A stretch of DNA of 64,000 bases from Vermiculatibacterium agrestimuris (GTDB lineage Bacteria; Bacillota; Clostridia; Oscillospirales; Oscillospiraceae). The notes beneath the pieces were generated by a model. That model did not search any database, was not told where the DNA came from, and saw only the letters and a list, made by a program, of their open reading frames with translations. Both the position numbers and the translations under genes were made by a program. Below, piece by piece: positions 32,627 through 41,297 of the stretch (the first letter of the stretch is position 1; the number at the start of each line of letters is the position of its first letter). Location: NCBI RefSeq assembly GCF_943193085.1, contig NZ_CALPCU010000001.1, forward strand, positions 1 through 64,000, written 5' to 3'.

Positions 32627-33283
32627 TCAATCCTCCCGCTTCTGCGCCAGCTTCTGATAGAAGCCCGCCATGGATTTGAGCTGGGCGGCCTGCTCGGGGC
32701 TGAACTCCACGCCACCGCCCAATTGGTTTACATAATAATAAACCTTGGCAGTCTGCTCCACCACCTCCAGCCGGTCAAAGGCGGAGATGAGGGTGGCGCC
32801 CCAGGCCAAAACGCCGTGGTTGGCCAGCATGACGGCGCTGTGGTCATGGACATAGGGCCGCACGGAATCCGGCACCTCGTCAGTGGAGGGCATGGCGAAT
32901 TCGGTGACGGGCACCTCGCCCAGCCCGGCGATCAGCTCGTTGAGATAGCGCTCCTTCAGCGGCCGGCGGCAGACGGCGAAGGCGGTGGAGATGGGGGGAT
33001 GGGCGTGGACGACGGCCATCACGTCCGGCCGCTCCCGGTAGACCATCCAGTGCATTTTTCCCTCGGAGGAGGGATGCCGGTCACCGGAGAGGATGCGTCC
33101 CTCCAGGTCGGTCTCCACCAGCATGTCGGGCTTCATCCGTCCCTTGCCCACGCCGGAGGGGGTGATGAGAATGGTGTTCCGGGGCGTGCGTGCGGATACG
33201 TTGCCGTCGTTGGAGACCACGTACCCCCGGTCATAGAGAAAACGGCAGACCTCGCAAATTTCCAGCCGCAGCTGATCGTCCAT
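32627..33283 (-). CDS. Class II aldolase/adducin family protein
   Basis: A 218-aa metal-dependent aldolase-like protein (L-fuculose- or L-ribulose-phosphate family). Zinc ligands are in VVHAHPPIST and ANHGVLAWG, and SNDGNVSARTP plus ITPSGVGKGRM form the phosphate-binding N-terminal part. With a KduD-like SDR and a cupin it suggests breakdown of a deoxy- or uronic sugar. ATG 33283 follows GAAGGTG. The specific sugar is not determinable. Confidence 0.9.
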   Translation of the reverse strand: MDDQLRLEICEVCRFLYDRGYVVSNDGNVSARTPRNTILITPSGVGKGRMKPDMLVETDLEGRILSGDRHPSSEGKMHWMVYRERPDVMAVVHAHPPISTAFAVCRRPLKERYLNELIAGLGEVPVTEFAMPSTDEVPDSVRPYVHDHSAVMLANHGVLAWGATLISAFDRLEVVEQTAKVYYYVNQLGGGVEFSPEQAAQLKSMAGFYQKLAQKRED

Positions 33284-33314
33284 AGTGTGCACCTTCTTTA
33301 TATAGAATAGGATA

Positions 33315-33343
33315 AGTTTACCATGGTCTGGGCGGAAAAACAA
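33315..33343 (-). promoter_or_regulatory. Candidate promoter of the aldolase operon
   Basis: On the minus strand TTGTTT (plus 33338-33343) and TAAACT (plus 33315-33320) are 17 nt apart. The -35 box overlaps the T-run of the gatB terminator. Confidence 0.5.
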
Positions 33344-33368
33344 GAGAGGAGGCGATTGGCCTCCTCTC
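33336..33368 (-). terminator. Terminator of the aspS-gatCAB operon
   Basis: A 10-bp perfect stem (GAGAGGAGGC and complement, arms 33344-33353 and 33359-33368) ends in TTGTTTTT on the minus strand, 7 bp after the gatB stop. Confidence 0.88.
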
Positions 33369-33375
33369 CTGCTTT

Positions 33376-34812
33376 TTAGAAAGACTTCAGCTTTTCCAGC
33401 ACAGCGGCGTTTACGGCCTTGGGGTCGGCCTTGCCCCTCAGCTCCCGCATGACCTGGCCCACCAGGAAGCCCAGAGCCTTTTCCTTGCCCGCCTGAAAGT
33501 CGGCGATGGACTGGGCATTGGCCTTGAAAACCTTTTCCACAGCGGCGGCCAGGGCGCGGGGATCGTTGACCTGTTCCAGGCCGTGAGCCTTCACGTATTC
33601 GTCCACGTCGCCGTCATCGGCAAAGACGGCAAAAAAGACCTTCACAGCGGTGTTGCGGTTCAGCTTGCCCTCTCTGACCAGGGCGATGAGCCGGGCGAGG
33701 GTGGCGGGGGAGAGCTTCATATCCCTGGCCTCCAGACCCGCCTCGGAGAGCGCGCCCATCACCTCACCCATGATCCAGTTGGCGGCCTGTTTGGGCTCCG
33801 TGCCCAACCGGACACATTCCTCAAAGAAGTCGGCCAGGGCCTTCTGGCCGGTGATCATCTGGGCGTCGTACAGGGGCAGGCCGTACTGGGCCTGATAGCG
33901 ATCCTGCTTGGCCTCGGCCATCTCGGGCATCTGCTTGAAAAGCCCAGCCAGATACGTACTGGACAGCTCAATGGGCGGGATGTCCGGCTCTGGGAAATAG
34001 CGGTAATCCTGGGCGTTCTCCTTGGAGCGCATGGCGAAGGTGGCGTCCTTGTTATCGTCCCACCGCCGGGTCTCCTGTACGACGGGCTTGCCTTCCTCGA
34101 TCAGCTCGATCTGCCGCCTGGCCTCGTAGGCGATGGCTTTGGTAATCGCCTTGAAGGAGTTGAGGTTCTTCATTTCGGTGCGGATGCCCAGCGCCTGGGA
34201 GCCGGCGGGGCGGACGGAGAGGTTCACGTCGCAGCGCAGAGAACCCTCCTGCATCTTGCAGTCGGACACCCCCAGGTACTGGAGGGTGGAGCGCAGCTTT
34301 TCCAGATAGGCGATGACCTCCTCGGCGGAGCGGAAATCGGGCTCGGTGACGATCTCAATGAGGGGTACGCCGCAGCGGTTGTAGTCGCATTTGGTCTGAT
34401 CCAGCCAGGGGTCGTGGATCAGCTTGCCCGCATCCTCCTCCATGTGCAGCTCGTGGATGCGGATGGTCTTGTGTCCGCCCCCGGACAGGGAGAAGGACAC
34501 CTCGCCGTCCCGGGCGATGGGCAGGTAGAGCTGAGAAATTTGATAAGCCTTGGGCAGGTCGGGGTAGAAGTAGTTCTTCCGGTCAAACTTGCTGTATGGG
34601 GTGATGGCGCAGTTCAGTGCCAGCCCCGCCTTTACGGCGAATTCCAGCACCTTCTCGTTGAGGACGGGGAGGGTGCCCGGCATGCCGGTGCACACCGGGC
34701 AGCAGTGGGTGTTGGCCTCACCGCCGAACGCGGTGGTGCAGGAGCAGAAGATCTTCGTCTTGGTGCACAGCTCCACATGGGTCTCCAGGCCGATGACAGT
34801 TTCCCAGGTCAT
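33376..34812 (-). CDS. gatB: Asp/Glu-tRNA amidotransferase subunit B
   Basis: 478 aa, full length. Binds misacylated Asp-tRNA(Asn) or Glu-tRNA(Gln) and activates its side chain with ATP. VIGLETHVEL at the start, the Cys-rich metal site (CSCTTAFGG...CCPVCTGMPG), FDRKNYFYPDLPKAYQISQ and the C-terminal YqeY/tail domain are present. Its start overlaps gatA by 4 bp. With the adjacent AspRS it should make Asn-tRNA(Asn). Confidence 0.97.
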   Translation of the reverse strand: MTWETVIGLETHVELCTKTKIFCSCTTAFGGEANTHCCPVCTGMPGTLPVLNEKVLEFAVKAGLALNCAITPYSKFDRKNYFYPDLPKAYQISQLYLPIARDGEVSFSLSGGGHKTIRIHELHMEEDAGKLIHDPWLDQTKCDYNRCGVPLIEIVTEPDFRSAEEVIAYLEKLRSTLQYLGVSDCKMQEGSLRCDVNLSVRPAGSQALGIRTEMKNLNSFKAITKAIAYEARRQIELIEEGKPVVQETRRWDDNKDATFAMRSKENAQDYRYFPEPDIPPIELSSTYLAGLFKQMPEMAEAKQDRYQAQYGLPLYDAQMITGQKALADFFEECVRLGTEPKQAANWIMGEVMGALSEAGLEARDMKLSPATLARLIALVREGKLNRNTAVKVFFAVFADDGDVDEYVKAHGLEQVNDPRALAAAVEKVFKANAQSIADFQAGKEKALGFLVGQVMRELRGKADPKAVNAAVLEKLKSF

Positions 34813-36257
34813 ACTTCTCTACCTCCTGCGCGTTGTGTGTCCGGATGGGCTTGATGGTACGCCGTCTCCAGCTGGAAGGCGTGGGCGGCGTTGAGGATGA
34901 CCCCGTCCCCCAGGGCCGGGCCCACCAGTTGGGCCCCGATGGGCAGGCCGGCGGAATCGAAGCCGCAGGGGATGGAGATACCGGGAAGCCCTGCCAGATT
35001 GAGGGGGACGGTATAGATGTCGGAGAGATACATTTTGAGCGGGTCGGAAAGGCTCTCTCCCAGGCGCGGAGCGGTGGTGGGGGCCACGGGGGTGAGGAGC
35101 ACATCGTACTTCCGGAACGCCTCGTCATAGGCCCGCTTGATGAGAGCCTTTACCTGCAGCGCCTTTTTGTAGTAGGCGTCATAGTAGCCGGTGGAGAGGA
35201 CGAAGGCGCCCAGCAGGATGCGCCGCTTGACCTCGCTGCCAAAGCCCTCGGTGCGGGTCTTGTTGTAGAGGTCGGTCAGATCCTCGTAATCCTCGGCCCG
35301 CCAGCCGTACTTCACCCCGTCGAACCGGGACAGGTTGGAGCTGGCCTCGGCACAGGCGATGATATAATAGGTGGGTACCACATACTCCATGACGGGGAGG
35401 GAAAACTCCTCCACTGTGGCCCCACGGCTCTTCAGCACCTGGGCCACGGAGAGCACAGCCTTGCGGATCTCACTGTCCAGCCCCTCGCCAAAGCAGTCGG
35501 CGGGGAGGCCGATCCTCAGCCCCCTCACATCTCCGGTGAGGGAGGATAGGAGCCCGCCGTAGGCTCCCGCCAGGCTGGTGCCGTCTCGGGGATCTTTGCC
35601 CTGTATCACATCCAGCACGGCGGCGCAGTCGGCGGCGGAACGGGCGATGGGGCCCATCTGATCCAGGGAGGAGGCATAGGCGATGAGGCCATAGCGGCTC
35701 ACGGTGCCGTAGGTGGGTTTCATGCCCGTCACGCCGCAGTAGGCGGCGGGCTGGCGGATGGAGCCGCCGGTGTCGCTGCCGATGGCGTACCAGACCTCTC
35801 CCGCCGCCACGGCGGCGGCAGCGCCGCCGGAGGAGCCGCCGGGGGCCCGGGTCAAGTCCCAGGGATTCTTGACCGGGCCGTAGAAGGAGGTCTCAGAGGT
35901 GGAGCCCATGGCGAACTCGTCCATGTTCAGCTTGCCCACAGATACGGCCCCGGCTTCGCGGAGCTTTTCCACCACCGTGGCGTCATAGCAGGGGGAAAAA
36001 TCACCCAGGATCTTGGAGGCGCAGGAGGTCTTGACAGCGCGGGTGCAGATGTTGTCCTTGTAGGCCATGGGCACCCCGGCCAGAAGGCTGTCCCCGCTGT
36101 TGGGCTGGGGCTCGGTGACAGTAATAAAGGCGTTGTTGTCCCCCTGGCAGGCGGCGATGCGCTCCTTGGCGGCGGTCAGGGCTTCGGCGGGGGAGACCGC
36201 CCCCTTCTTCAAAGCCGCCCCCAGCTCCAGGGCGGTCATCTTATAAAGTTCCGTCAT
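34809..36257 (-). CDS. gatA: Asp/Glu-tRNA amidotransferase subunit A
   Basis: 482-aa amidase-signature subunit that frees ammonia from glutamine. The Ser-cisSer-Lys triad reads as Lys67 (MAYKDNI), Ser142 (APGGSSGG) and Ser166 (SDTGGSIRQP). Length and order are normal. It overlaps gatC's stop and gatB's start by 4 bp each (ATGA type), so the three subunits are translationally coupled. Confidence 0.98.
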   Translation of the reverse strand: MTELYKMTALELGAALKKGAVSPAEALTAAKERIAACQGDNNAFITVTEPQPNSGDSLLAGVPMAYKDNICTRAVKTSCASKILGDFSPCYDATVVEKLREAGAVSVGKLNMDEFAMGSTSETSFYGPVKNPWDLTRAPGGSSGGAAAAVAAGEVWYAIGSDTGGSIRQPAAYCGVTGMKPTYGTVSRYGLIAYASSLDQMGPIARSAADCAAVLDVIQGKDPRDGTSLAGAYGGLLSSLTGDVRGLRIGLPADCFGEGLDSEIRKAVLSVAQVLKSRGATVEEFSLPVMEYVVPTYYIIACAEASSNLSRFDGVKYGWRAEDYEDLTDLYNKTRTEGFGSEVKRRILLGAFVLSTGYYDAYYKKALQVKALIKRAYDEAFRKYDVLLTPVAPTTAPRLGESLSDPLKMYLSDIYTVPLNLAGLPGISIPCGFDSAGLPIGAQLVGPALGDGVILNAAHAFQLETAYHQAHPDTQRAGGREV

Positions 36258-36544
36258 GATTCCACCGCCTTTGGCACCAAAAATGCCTCGTCGGCCCTGC
36301 CGGGGGCGTTTTTCAACAGCTCCTCCCGGGGGAAGGAGGGCTCTACCGTGTCCGGGCGCATCACGTTCTTGACCGGGAACACATGGCTCATGGGCTCAAT
36401 GTCGTCAACATCCAGGGCGCTCAAAAGATCCATATAGGAGACGATCTTCTCCAGCTCGGCGGTCATTCGGGCGGTTTCCGCCTCGTCCGGCTTGAGCCGG
36501 GAGAGGGTGGAGATATACGCAACCATTTCTTCGGTGATCTTCAT
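36254..36544 (-). CDS. gatC: Asp/Glu-tRNA amidotransferase subunit C
   Basis: 96-aa stabilising subunit that wraps around GatA-GatB. ISTLSRLKPDEAET and the C-terminal LRPDxV-like MRPDTVEPSFPREELLKNAPGR are the family marks. It lies 18 bp after aspS, with GGAGG upstream. Confidence 0.95.
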   Translation of the reverse strand: MKITEEMVAYISTLSRLKPDEAETARMTAELEKIVSYMDLLSALDVDDIEPMSHVFPVKNVMRPDTVEPSFPREELLKNAPGRADEAFLVPKAVES

Positions 36545-36562
36545 TCTGTTTTCCTCCTTACC

Positions 36563-37885
36563 TCAGGGTTCCAAACGGGACAGGTCGCGGGGAAACAGGC
36601 AGGCGTGGCGGACGTTGTCCAGCCCGCACAGCCTGGCGGTGAGCCGTTCCAGGCCGATGCCCAGTCCGCCGTGGGGCGGCATACCCGATTTGTGGATCAT
36701 CAGATAGCTCTCGAACTCCTCCGGGTGCATCCCCCGGGCAAGCATTTTCTCCACCTGGGCCTGATACTCGTGGATACGCTGGCCTCCGGTGGTCACCTCC
36801 ATGCCCCGGAACAGCAGGTCGAAGGAGAGGGTGAATCTGGGGTCGGCGGGATCGTCCATGGCGTAGAAGGGGCGCTTCTTGGAGGGGTAGTGGGTGACGA
36901 ACACAAAGACGCTGCCCAGCTCCTCCTTGACATACCGGCCGATATTCAGCTCCTCCTCCGGCTCCAGGTCATAGGGATCCCGGATGGGCCGGCCGTACTT
37001 TTCCGCGGCCAGGGTCTTGGCCTCGTCGAAGCGCAGGCAGGGGATGGAGGATACGTCGGGCAGCTCGATCCCCAGCCGCTCCACATCGGCGGCATATTCC
37101 TCCCGCAGAAGATCCATGGCGTTTTGCAGGAACCGGGTCTCCACCGCCATGATCTCCTCAAAGGAACGGATGAAGCCCATCTCAAGATCCATGGAGGTGT
37201 ATTCGTTGAGGTGCCGGGCGGTGGAATGTTTCTCTGCCCGGAATACGGGGGCCACCTCAAAGACCCGTTCATAGGCGCCCACCATCATCTGCTTGTAGAA
37301 CTGGGGGGACTGGGCCAGAAAGGCTTTCCGGCCGAAGTAGTCCAGACGGAAGATGTTGGAGCCGCCCTCCGCTCCGGCGTGGACGATCTTGGGGGTGTGG
37401 ACTTCGGTGAAGTCCAGGCTGTGGAGGGTGTCCCGAAAGGCCCGGCACAGCCCGGCCTGGATGCGGAAGATGGAGCGCTCCCGAAGGGCGCGCAGCACCA
37501 CCGGCCGCAGAGACAGCTCCGTGTCCAGGTTCAGGTTGAGCCGCCGCTTGGAGATGGGCACCGGCAGTGGCCCGGCGGGCCGGGAGAGGAGCTCCAGCTC
37601 CAATCCGGCCAGCTCCACGCCCCCAGGCGCCCTAGGCTCCCTGTGGGGCACGCCGGTCACCGCTACGGCGCACTCCTCGGTGACGTCCTCCAGCAGAGCC
37701 GGCCGGTCGAAGACGCACTGGAGCACGCCCTCCGGCCCCCGGAGGGTGAGGAAGACCATGCCGCCCATGTCGCGAAGGGCATGGATCATGCCCTCCACCG
37801 TCACCGTGCGGCCCTCCCACGTGCCGGAGACCACTGCCTTCAGCGTCACAGTTCGCCGGGTCAGAATTCCATCTATCGTTTTCAT
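36563..37885 (-). CDS. aspS: Archaeal-type aspartyl-tRNA synthetase (likely Asp/Asn non-discriminating)
   Basis: A 440-aa class IIb synthetase of the short archaeal/eukaryal type (AspS2), lacking the GAD insertion of bacterial AspRS (about 590 aa). The N-terminal OB fold (residues 15-105), motif 2 around FRAEKHSTARHLNEYTSMDLE and motif 3 GLGIGLERLTARL are complete. Next to gatCAB behind a T-box it probably charges tRNA(Asn) with Asp for amidation, giving a route to Asn-tRNA and asparagine. That it also reads tRNA(Asp) is not shown here. ATG 37885 used. Confidence 0.93.
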   Translation of the reverse strand: MKTIDGILTRRTVTLKAVVSGTWEGRTVTVEGMIHALRDMGGMVFLTLRGPEGVLQCVFDRPALLEDVTEECAVAVTGVPHREPRAPGGVELAGLELELLSRPAGPLPVPISKRRLNLNLDTELSLRPVVLRALRERSIFRIQAGLCRAFRDTLHSLDFTEVHTPKIVHAGAEGGSNIFRLDYFGRKAFLAQSPQFYKQMMVGAYERVFEVAPVFRAEKHSTARHLNEYTSMDLEMGFIRSFEEIMAVETRFLQNAMDLLREEYAADVERLGIELPDVSSIPCLRFDEAKTLAAEKYGRPIRDPYDLEPEEELNIGRYVKEELGSVFVFVTHYPSKKRPFYAMDDPADPRFTLSFDLLFRGMEVTTGGQRIHEYQAQVEKMLARGMHPEEFESYLMIHKSGMPPHGGLGIGLERLTARLCGLDNVRHACLFPRDLSRLEP

Positions 37886-37948
37886 TTGGCATCACCTTTT
37901 CCGGCCCGATCCCCCCTTGAATGAGGCCGTGTAATGGCGCCTGAGACG

Positions 37949-38210
37949 AAAAAAGTCCCGAAGCTGTATCAATACAGCTTCGGGACGGAAAATTCCGCGG
38001 TACCACCCAGGCTTGTCGTCTCCCCTTTGAGGCGGCCACTCGTTTTCCCGTAACGTGGAAAGGCCGTACCGCCCTACTTGCCCAAGGGGCCTTCGAACGG
38101 TCAGCTCCGGAGCGTTGCGCCTTCTCTCTTTGCCGTGGCGGGCTCTCAGCCGGTGACCCGCATTTTCTGTCGGCACGCCCGAGGGGCGGTCTCCTTCATC
38201 GCTTTTGTTG
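37949..38210 (-). promoter_or_regulatory. T-box leader of the aspS-gatCAB operon
   Basis: T-box core GGTGGTACCGCGG on the minus strand (plus 37995-38008), then a perfect 15-bp terminator (arms 37955-37969 and 37972-37986) and T6. A candidate AAC specifier (Asn) lies in the stem I region (plus 38114-38116), consistent with control by uncharged tRNA(Asn), but its loop position was not modelled. This fills the 442-bp gap 37886-38328. Confidence 0.93.
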
Positions 38211-38216
38211 TCTGTT

Positions 38217-38245
38217 ATTATACGCACAGTCTTTTTCAATTGCAA
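38217..38245 (-). promoter_or_regulatory. Sigma-A promoter of the aspS T-box transcript
   Basis: TTGCAA (plus 38240-38245), 17 nt, TATAAT (plus 38217-38222) on the minus strand. Confidence 0.85.
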
Positions 38246-38328
38246 TAGTGAATTTGAACAGAATCACATCTTTGCTTTTGTGCGCTCTTGTGATAGAATG
38301 GGAAAAACACAAAAGGGGAGAGATGGCA

Positions 38329-38898
38329 ATGAACGAATGGGAAGCTTTGCGTGCGGAATGTCTGTCCTGCCGCCGCTGCGCCCTGGCGGACACCCGTACC
38401 AATGTGGTCTTTGGCGAGGGAGTGGAGACGGCGGAGGTCATGTGTATCGGCGAGGGCCCCGGGGAACAGGAGGATTTGACCGGCCGTCCCTTCGTGGGCC
38501 GGGGCGGCAAGCTGCTGGACGAGATGCTGGAGATCATCGACCTGAGCCGGGAAAAGAACATCTATATCGGCAATATGGTCAAGTGCCGCCCGCCCCAGAA
38601 CCGGGATCCCCTGAACATCGAACAGGAGGCTTGTGAGCAGTGGCTGGAGCGGCAGATCGCCCTCATTCGCCCCAAGATCATCATCTGCCTGGGCCGCATC
38701 GCCGCCATGAAGTACATTAAAGAGGATTTTAAGATCACCCGGGAGCACGGCCAGTGGTTTGAAAGGGACGGCATTTTGCGCATTGCCCTGTTCCACCCGG
38801 CGGCCCTTCTCCGCGACCCGCGCAGGAGACCCGAGACCTTCGATGATCTGAAGACCATCCAATCTAAGATCCGTGAGGTGTGCCAGCGCACCTACTGA
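38329..38898 (+). CDS. Type-4/5 uracil-DNA glycosylase (iron-sulfur)
   Basis: A 189-aa uracil-DNA glycosylase of the thermophile/UDG family 4 type. N-terminal Cys residues CLSCRRCALAD contribute to a 4Fe-4S cluster with two later Cys (NMVKCRPPQNR region and QEACEQW). GEGPGEQEDLTGRPFVGRGG binds the uracil and HPAALLRDPRRR is the DNA-intercalating motif. ATG 38329 is 8 nt from GGGGAG; ATG 38323 is too close. Divergent from aspS; a -10-like TAGAAT precedes it. Confidence 0.93.
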   Translation: MNEWEALRAECLSCRRCALADTRTNVVFGEGVETAEVMCIGEGPGEQEDLTGRPFVGRGGKLLDEMLEIIDLSREKNIYIGNMVKCRPPQNRDPLNIEQEACEQWLERQIALIRPKIIICLGRIAAMKYIKEDFKITREHGQWFERDGILRIALFHPAALLRDPRRRPETFDDLKTIQSKIREVCQRTY

Positions 38899-38908
38899 GC
38901 GTCGACCC

Positions 38909-38937
38909 TTGTCAAGGCAGAGCGGAGCGTGTATAAT
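38909..38937 (+). promoter_or_regulatory. Sigma-A promoter of the Lrp-aminotransferase operon
   Basis: TTGTCA (38909-38914), 17 nt, TATAAT (38932-38937), 35 bp before the Lrp-type gene. Confidence 0.85.
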
Positions 38938-38972
38938 AACCAAATGAGCGATTGAAATAGGAGGACATCACA

Positions 38973-39455
38973 ATGGATACCAAACTGTTACAGCTTTTGG
39001 AGGCCGACTGCACCCTGACGCCCGATCAGCTCTCCGCCATGACCGGTATGAGTGTGGAGGCGGTAAAGACCGCCATCAAGGGATATGAGGACGAGAGGCT
39101 TATCCTGGGCTACCAGGCCGTGGTGGACTGGGACCGCACCCAGCGGGAGGCGGTCACCGCCCTTATCGAAGTGAAGGTGACCCCTCAGCGGGGGGACGGC
39201 TTTGACCGCATCGCCCAGCGCATCTACCAGTATGACGAGGTGGAGAGCCTCTATCTCATGTCCGGCGCCTTTGACTTCACCGTTATCATCTCCGGACGCA
39301 CCTTGAAGGAGGTGGCCCACTTCGTGGGGGAGAAGCTGTCCACCATCGACGAGGTCACCAGTACCGCCACCCACTTTATCCTCCGCAAGTACAAGGAGAA
39401 CCACCTGGTCTTCGAGAAGCGGGAGGAACAGCAGGAAAGGTTTGTGCTTGAGTGA
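38973..39455 (+). CDS. Lrp/AsnC family transcriptional regulator
   Basis: A 160-aa feast/famine regulator: N-terminal HTH (residues 1-50) and a RAM ligand domain (about 65-145, with SGAFDFTVIISGRTLKEVAHFV). It heads the operon and its stop overlaps the aminotransferase start region, so it probably senses an amino acid made or used by that enzyme. Length is normal. Confidence 0.92.
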   Translation: MDTKLLQLLEADCTLTPDQLSAMTGMSVEAVKTAIKGYEDERLILGYQAVVDWDRTQREAVTALIEVKVTPQRGDGFDRIAQRIYQYDEVESLYLMSGAFDFTVIISGRTLKEVAHFVGEKLSTIDEVTSTATHFILRKYKENHLVFEKREEQQERFVLE

Positions 39456-40627
39456 TGATGGACTACGAGAAGATCTTGTGCGGAAGGATCAAAAAGGTCA
39501 AGCCTTCCGGCATCCGTAAATATTTTGACCTGCTCCAGGGCATGGAGGGGGGGATCTCCCTGGGGATCGGGGAGCCCGACTTCATCACCCCCTGGCACAT
39601 TCGGGACGCGGGCATCTATTCTCTGGAGAAGGGCTTTACCAAGTACAGTCCCAACGCCGGTCTTTCCGACCTGCGCAAAGCCATTTCCCGTTACCTCAAG
39701 CGCCGCTTTGACCTAAGTTATGAGGGCATCGGCCAGATTTTGGTTACGGTGGGCGGCAGCGAGGGCCTGGACTTGGCCTTCCGCTGCATACTGGAGCCGG
39801 GGGACGAGGTCATCATCCCCTCGCCCTCCTTCGTGTGCTATAACCCCTTGGTGTCCATGCTCCACGCAGTGCCCGTCCCGGTGGAGACCCGCGCGGAGGA
39901 CGAGTTCCGCCTGACGGCAGAGGAGCTGAAGGCCGCCATCACCCCCAGGACGAAGGCGGTGGTGCTGCCCTTCCCCAATAATCCCACCGGCGGCATTATG
40001 GGCCGGGCGGATCTGGAGGCCCTGGCCGAGGTGCTTCGGGGCACCGACATCATGGTGGTCTCCGACGAGATCTACTGTGAGCTTACCTATGGCCAGCACC
40101 ATGTCTCCATGGCCAACATCCCGGATATGTACGAGCGCACCATCGTGGTCAACGGCTTTTCCAAGGCCTATTCCATGACCGGCTGGCGGCTGGGATATGT
40201 CTGCGGCCCCCAACCCCTCATCGCCGCCATGACCAAGCTCCACCAGTATGCCATCATGTGTGCCCCCACCACCAGCCAGTATGCCGCCATTGAGGCGCTG
40301 AACAACGGCGATGGAGATATCGAGGCCATGAAGGAGGAGTACGACGGCCGCCGCCGCTTCCTGGTGGACGGCTTCCGCCGCCTGGGCCTGGAGTGCTTTG
40401 AGCCCCGGGGCGCCTTCTACACCTTCCCCTGCATCCGCTCCACCGGCCTCACCTCTGAGGAGTTCTGCGACCGGTTCCTGGAGGCCGAGCATGTGGCCGT
40501 CATTCCCGGCTCTGCCTTCGGCCCAGGAGGAGAGGGTTTTGTTCGGGCCTGCTATGCCGCCTCCATGAAGGATCTGGCCGAGGCTTTGGAGCGGCTGGAG
40601 CACTTCCTGGATGGTCTGAAAAAATAA
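39455..40627 (+). CDS. Class I/II PLP aminotransferase (PatA/AspC-like)
   Basis: A fold-type I aminotransferase of about 390 aa. ISLGIGEPDF at the start, PFPNNPTGGIM, SDEIYCELTY and the PLP-lysine motif NGFSKAYSMTGWRLGY are complete. It resembles the MalY/PatA-AspB group that acts on aspartate, alanine or aromatic amino acids. Start is ATG 39455 or 39458, overlapping the Lrp stop. It is followed by ThrH and DUF1015, which suggests serine or homoserine-related metabolism. Confidence 0.92.
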   Translation: MMDYEKILCGRIKKVKPSGIRKYFDLLQGMEGGISLGIGEPDFITPWHIRDAGIYSLEKGFTKYSPNAGLSDLRKAISRYLKRRFDLSYEGIGQILVTVGGSEGLDLAFRCILEPGDEVIIPSPSFVCYNPLVSMLHAVPVPVETRAEDEFRLTAEELKAAITPRTKAVVLPFPNNPTGGIMGRADLEALAEVLRGTDIMVVSDEIYCELTYGQHHVSMANIPDMYERTIVVNGFSKAYSMTGWRLGYVCGPQPLIAAMTKLHQYAIMCAPTTSQYAAIEALNNGDGDIEAMKEEYDGRRRFLVDGFRRLGLECFEPRGAFYTFPCIRSTGLTSEEFCDRFLEAEHVAVIPGSAFGPGGEGFVRACYAASMKDLAEALERLEHFLDGLKK

Positions 40628-40658
40628 TGGAAAACGCCTGAAGAGAGGAGAAGTGGGT

Positions 40659-41261
40659 ATGAATATCGTCTGTTTGGATATGGAGGGCGTCCTGGTTCCG
40701 GAAATCTGGATCGCGTTTGCCGAAGCCAGTGGGATCCCTGAGCTCAAGCGCACCACCCGGGACGAGCCCGACTACAATAAGCTGATGAACTGGCGGCTGG
40801 GCATCCTGAAGGAGCACGGTTTGGGGCTGAAAGAGATCCAGGCCACCATCGCCAAGATCGATCCCCTGCCCGGGGCCAAGGTCTTCCTGGACGAGCTGCG
40901 CAGCCTTACCCAGGTCATCATCCTCAGCGACACCTTCGAGCAGTTTGCCAAGCCCCTCATGGAGAAGCTGGGCTGGCCCACCATCTTCTGCAATACCCTG
41001 GAAGTGGCGGTCAACGGGGAGATCACCGGCTTCAAGATGCGCTGTGAGAAGTCCAAGCTCACCACGGTGAAGGCGCTCCAGTCCTGCGGTTATGAGACCA
41101 TTGCCGCCGGGGACAGCTACAACGACCTGGGTATGATCCAGGCCAGTAAGGCGGGTTTCCTCTTTAAGAGTACGGACAAGATCAAGGCCGACTATCCTGA
41201 GCTGCCGGCCTATGAGACCTTTGACGACCTGCTCGCCGCCATCAAGGCGGTCATTGCCTGA
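40659..41261 (+). CDS. thrH: ThrH-like phosphoserine phosphatase / homoserine phosphotransferase
   Basis: A 200-aa HAD hydrolase. The first motif is the ThrH-typical CLDMEGVLVPEIW (nucleophile Asp7, general acid position Glu9 instead of the usual Asp), then ILSDTFEQFA and AAGDSYNDLGMI. ThrH of Pseudomonas dephosphorylates phosphoserine and can pass the phosphate to homoserine. Here it probably serves serine formation. ATG 40659 is 8 nt after AGAGGAG. Confidence 0.92.
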   Translation: MNIVCLDMEGVLVPEIWIAFAEASGIPELKRTTRDEPDYNKLMNWRLGILKEHGLGLKEIQATIAKIDPLPGAKVFLDELRSLTQVIILSDTFEQFAKPLMEKLGWPTIFCNTLEVAVNGEITGFKMRCEKSKLTTVKALQSCGYETIAAGDSYNDLGMIQASKAGFLFKSTDKIKADYPELPAYETFDDLLAAIKAVIA

Positions 41262-41297
41262 GAGCTTCAGGCCCATTTACATAGGAGGGGATCTGCC

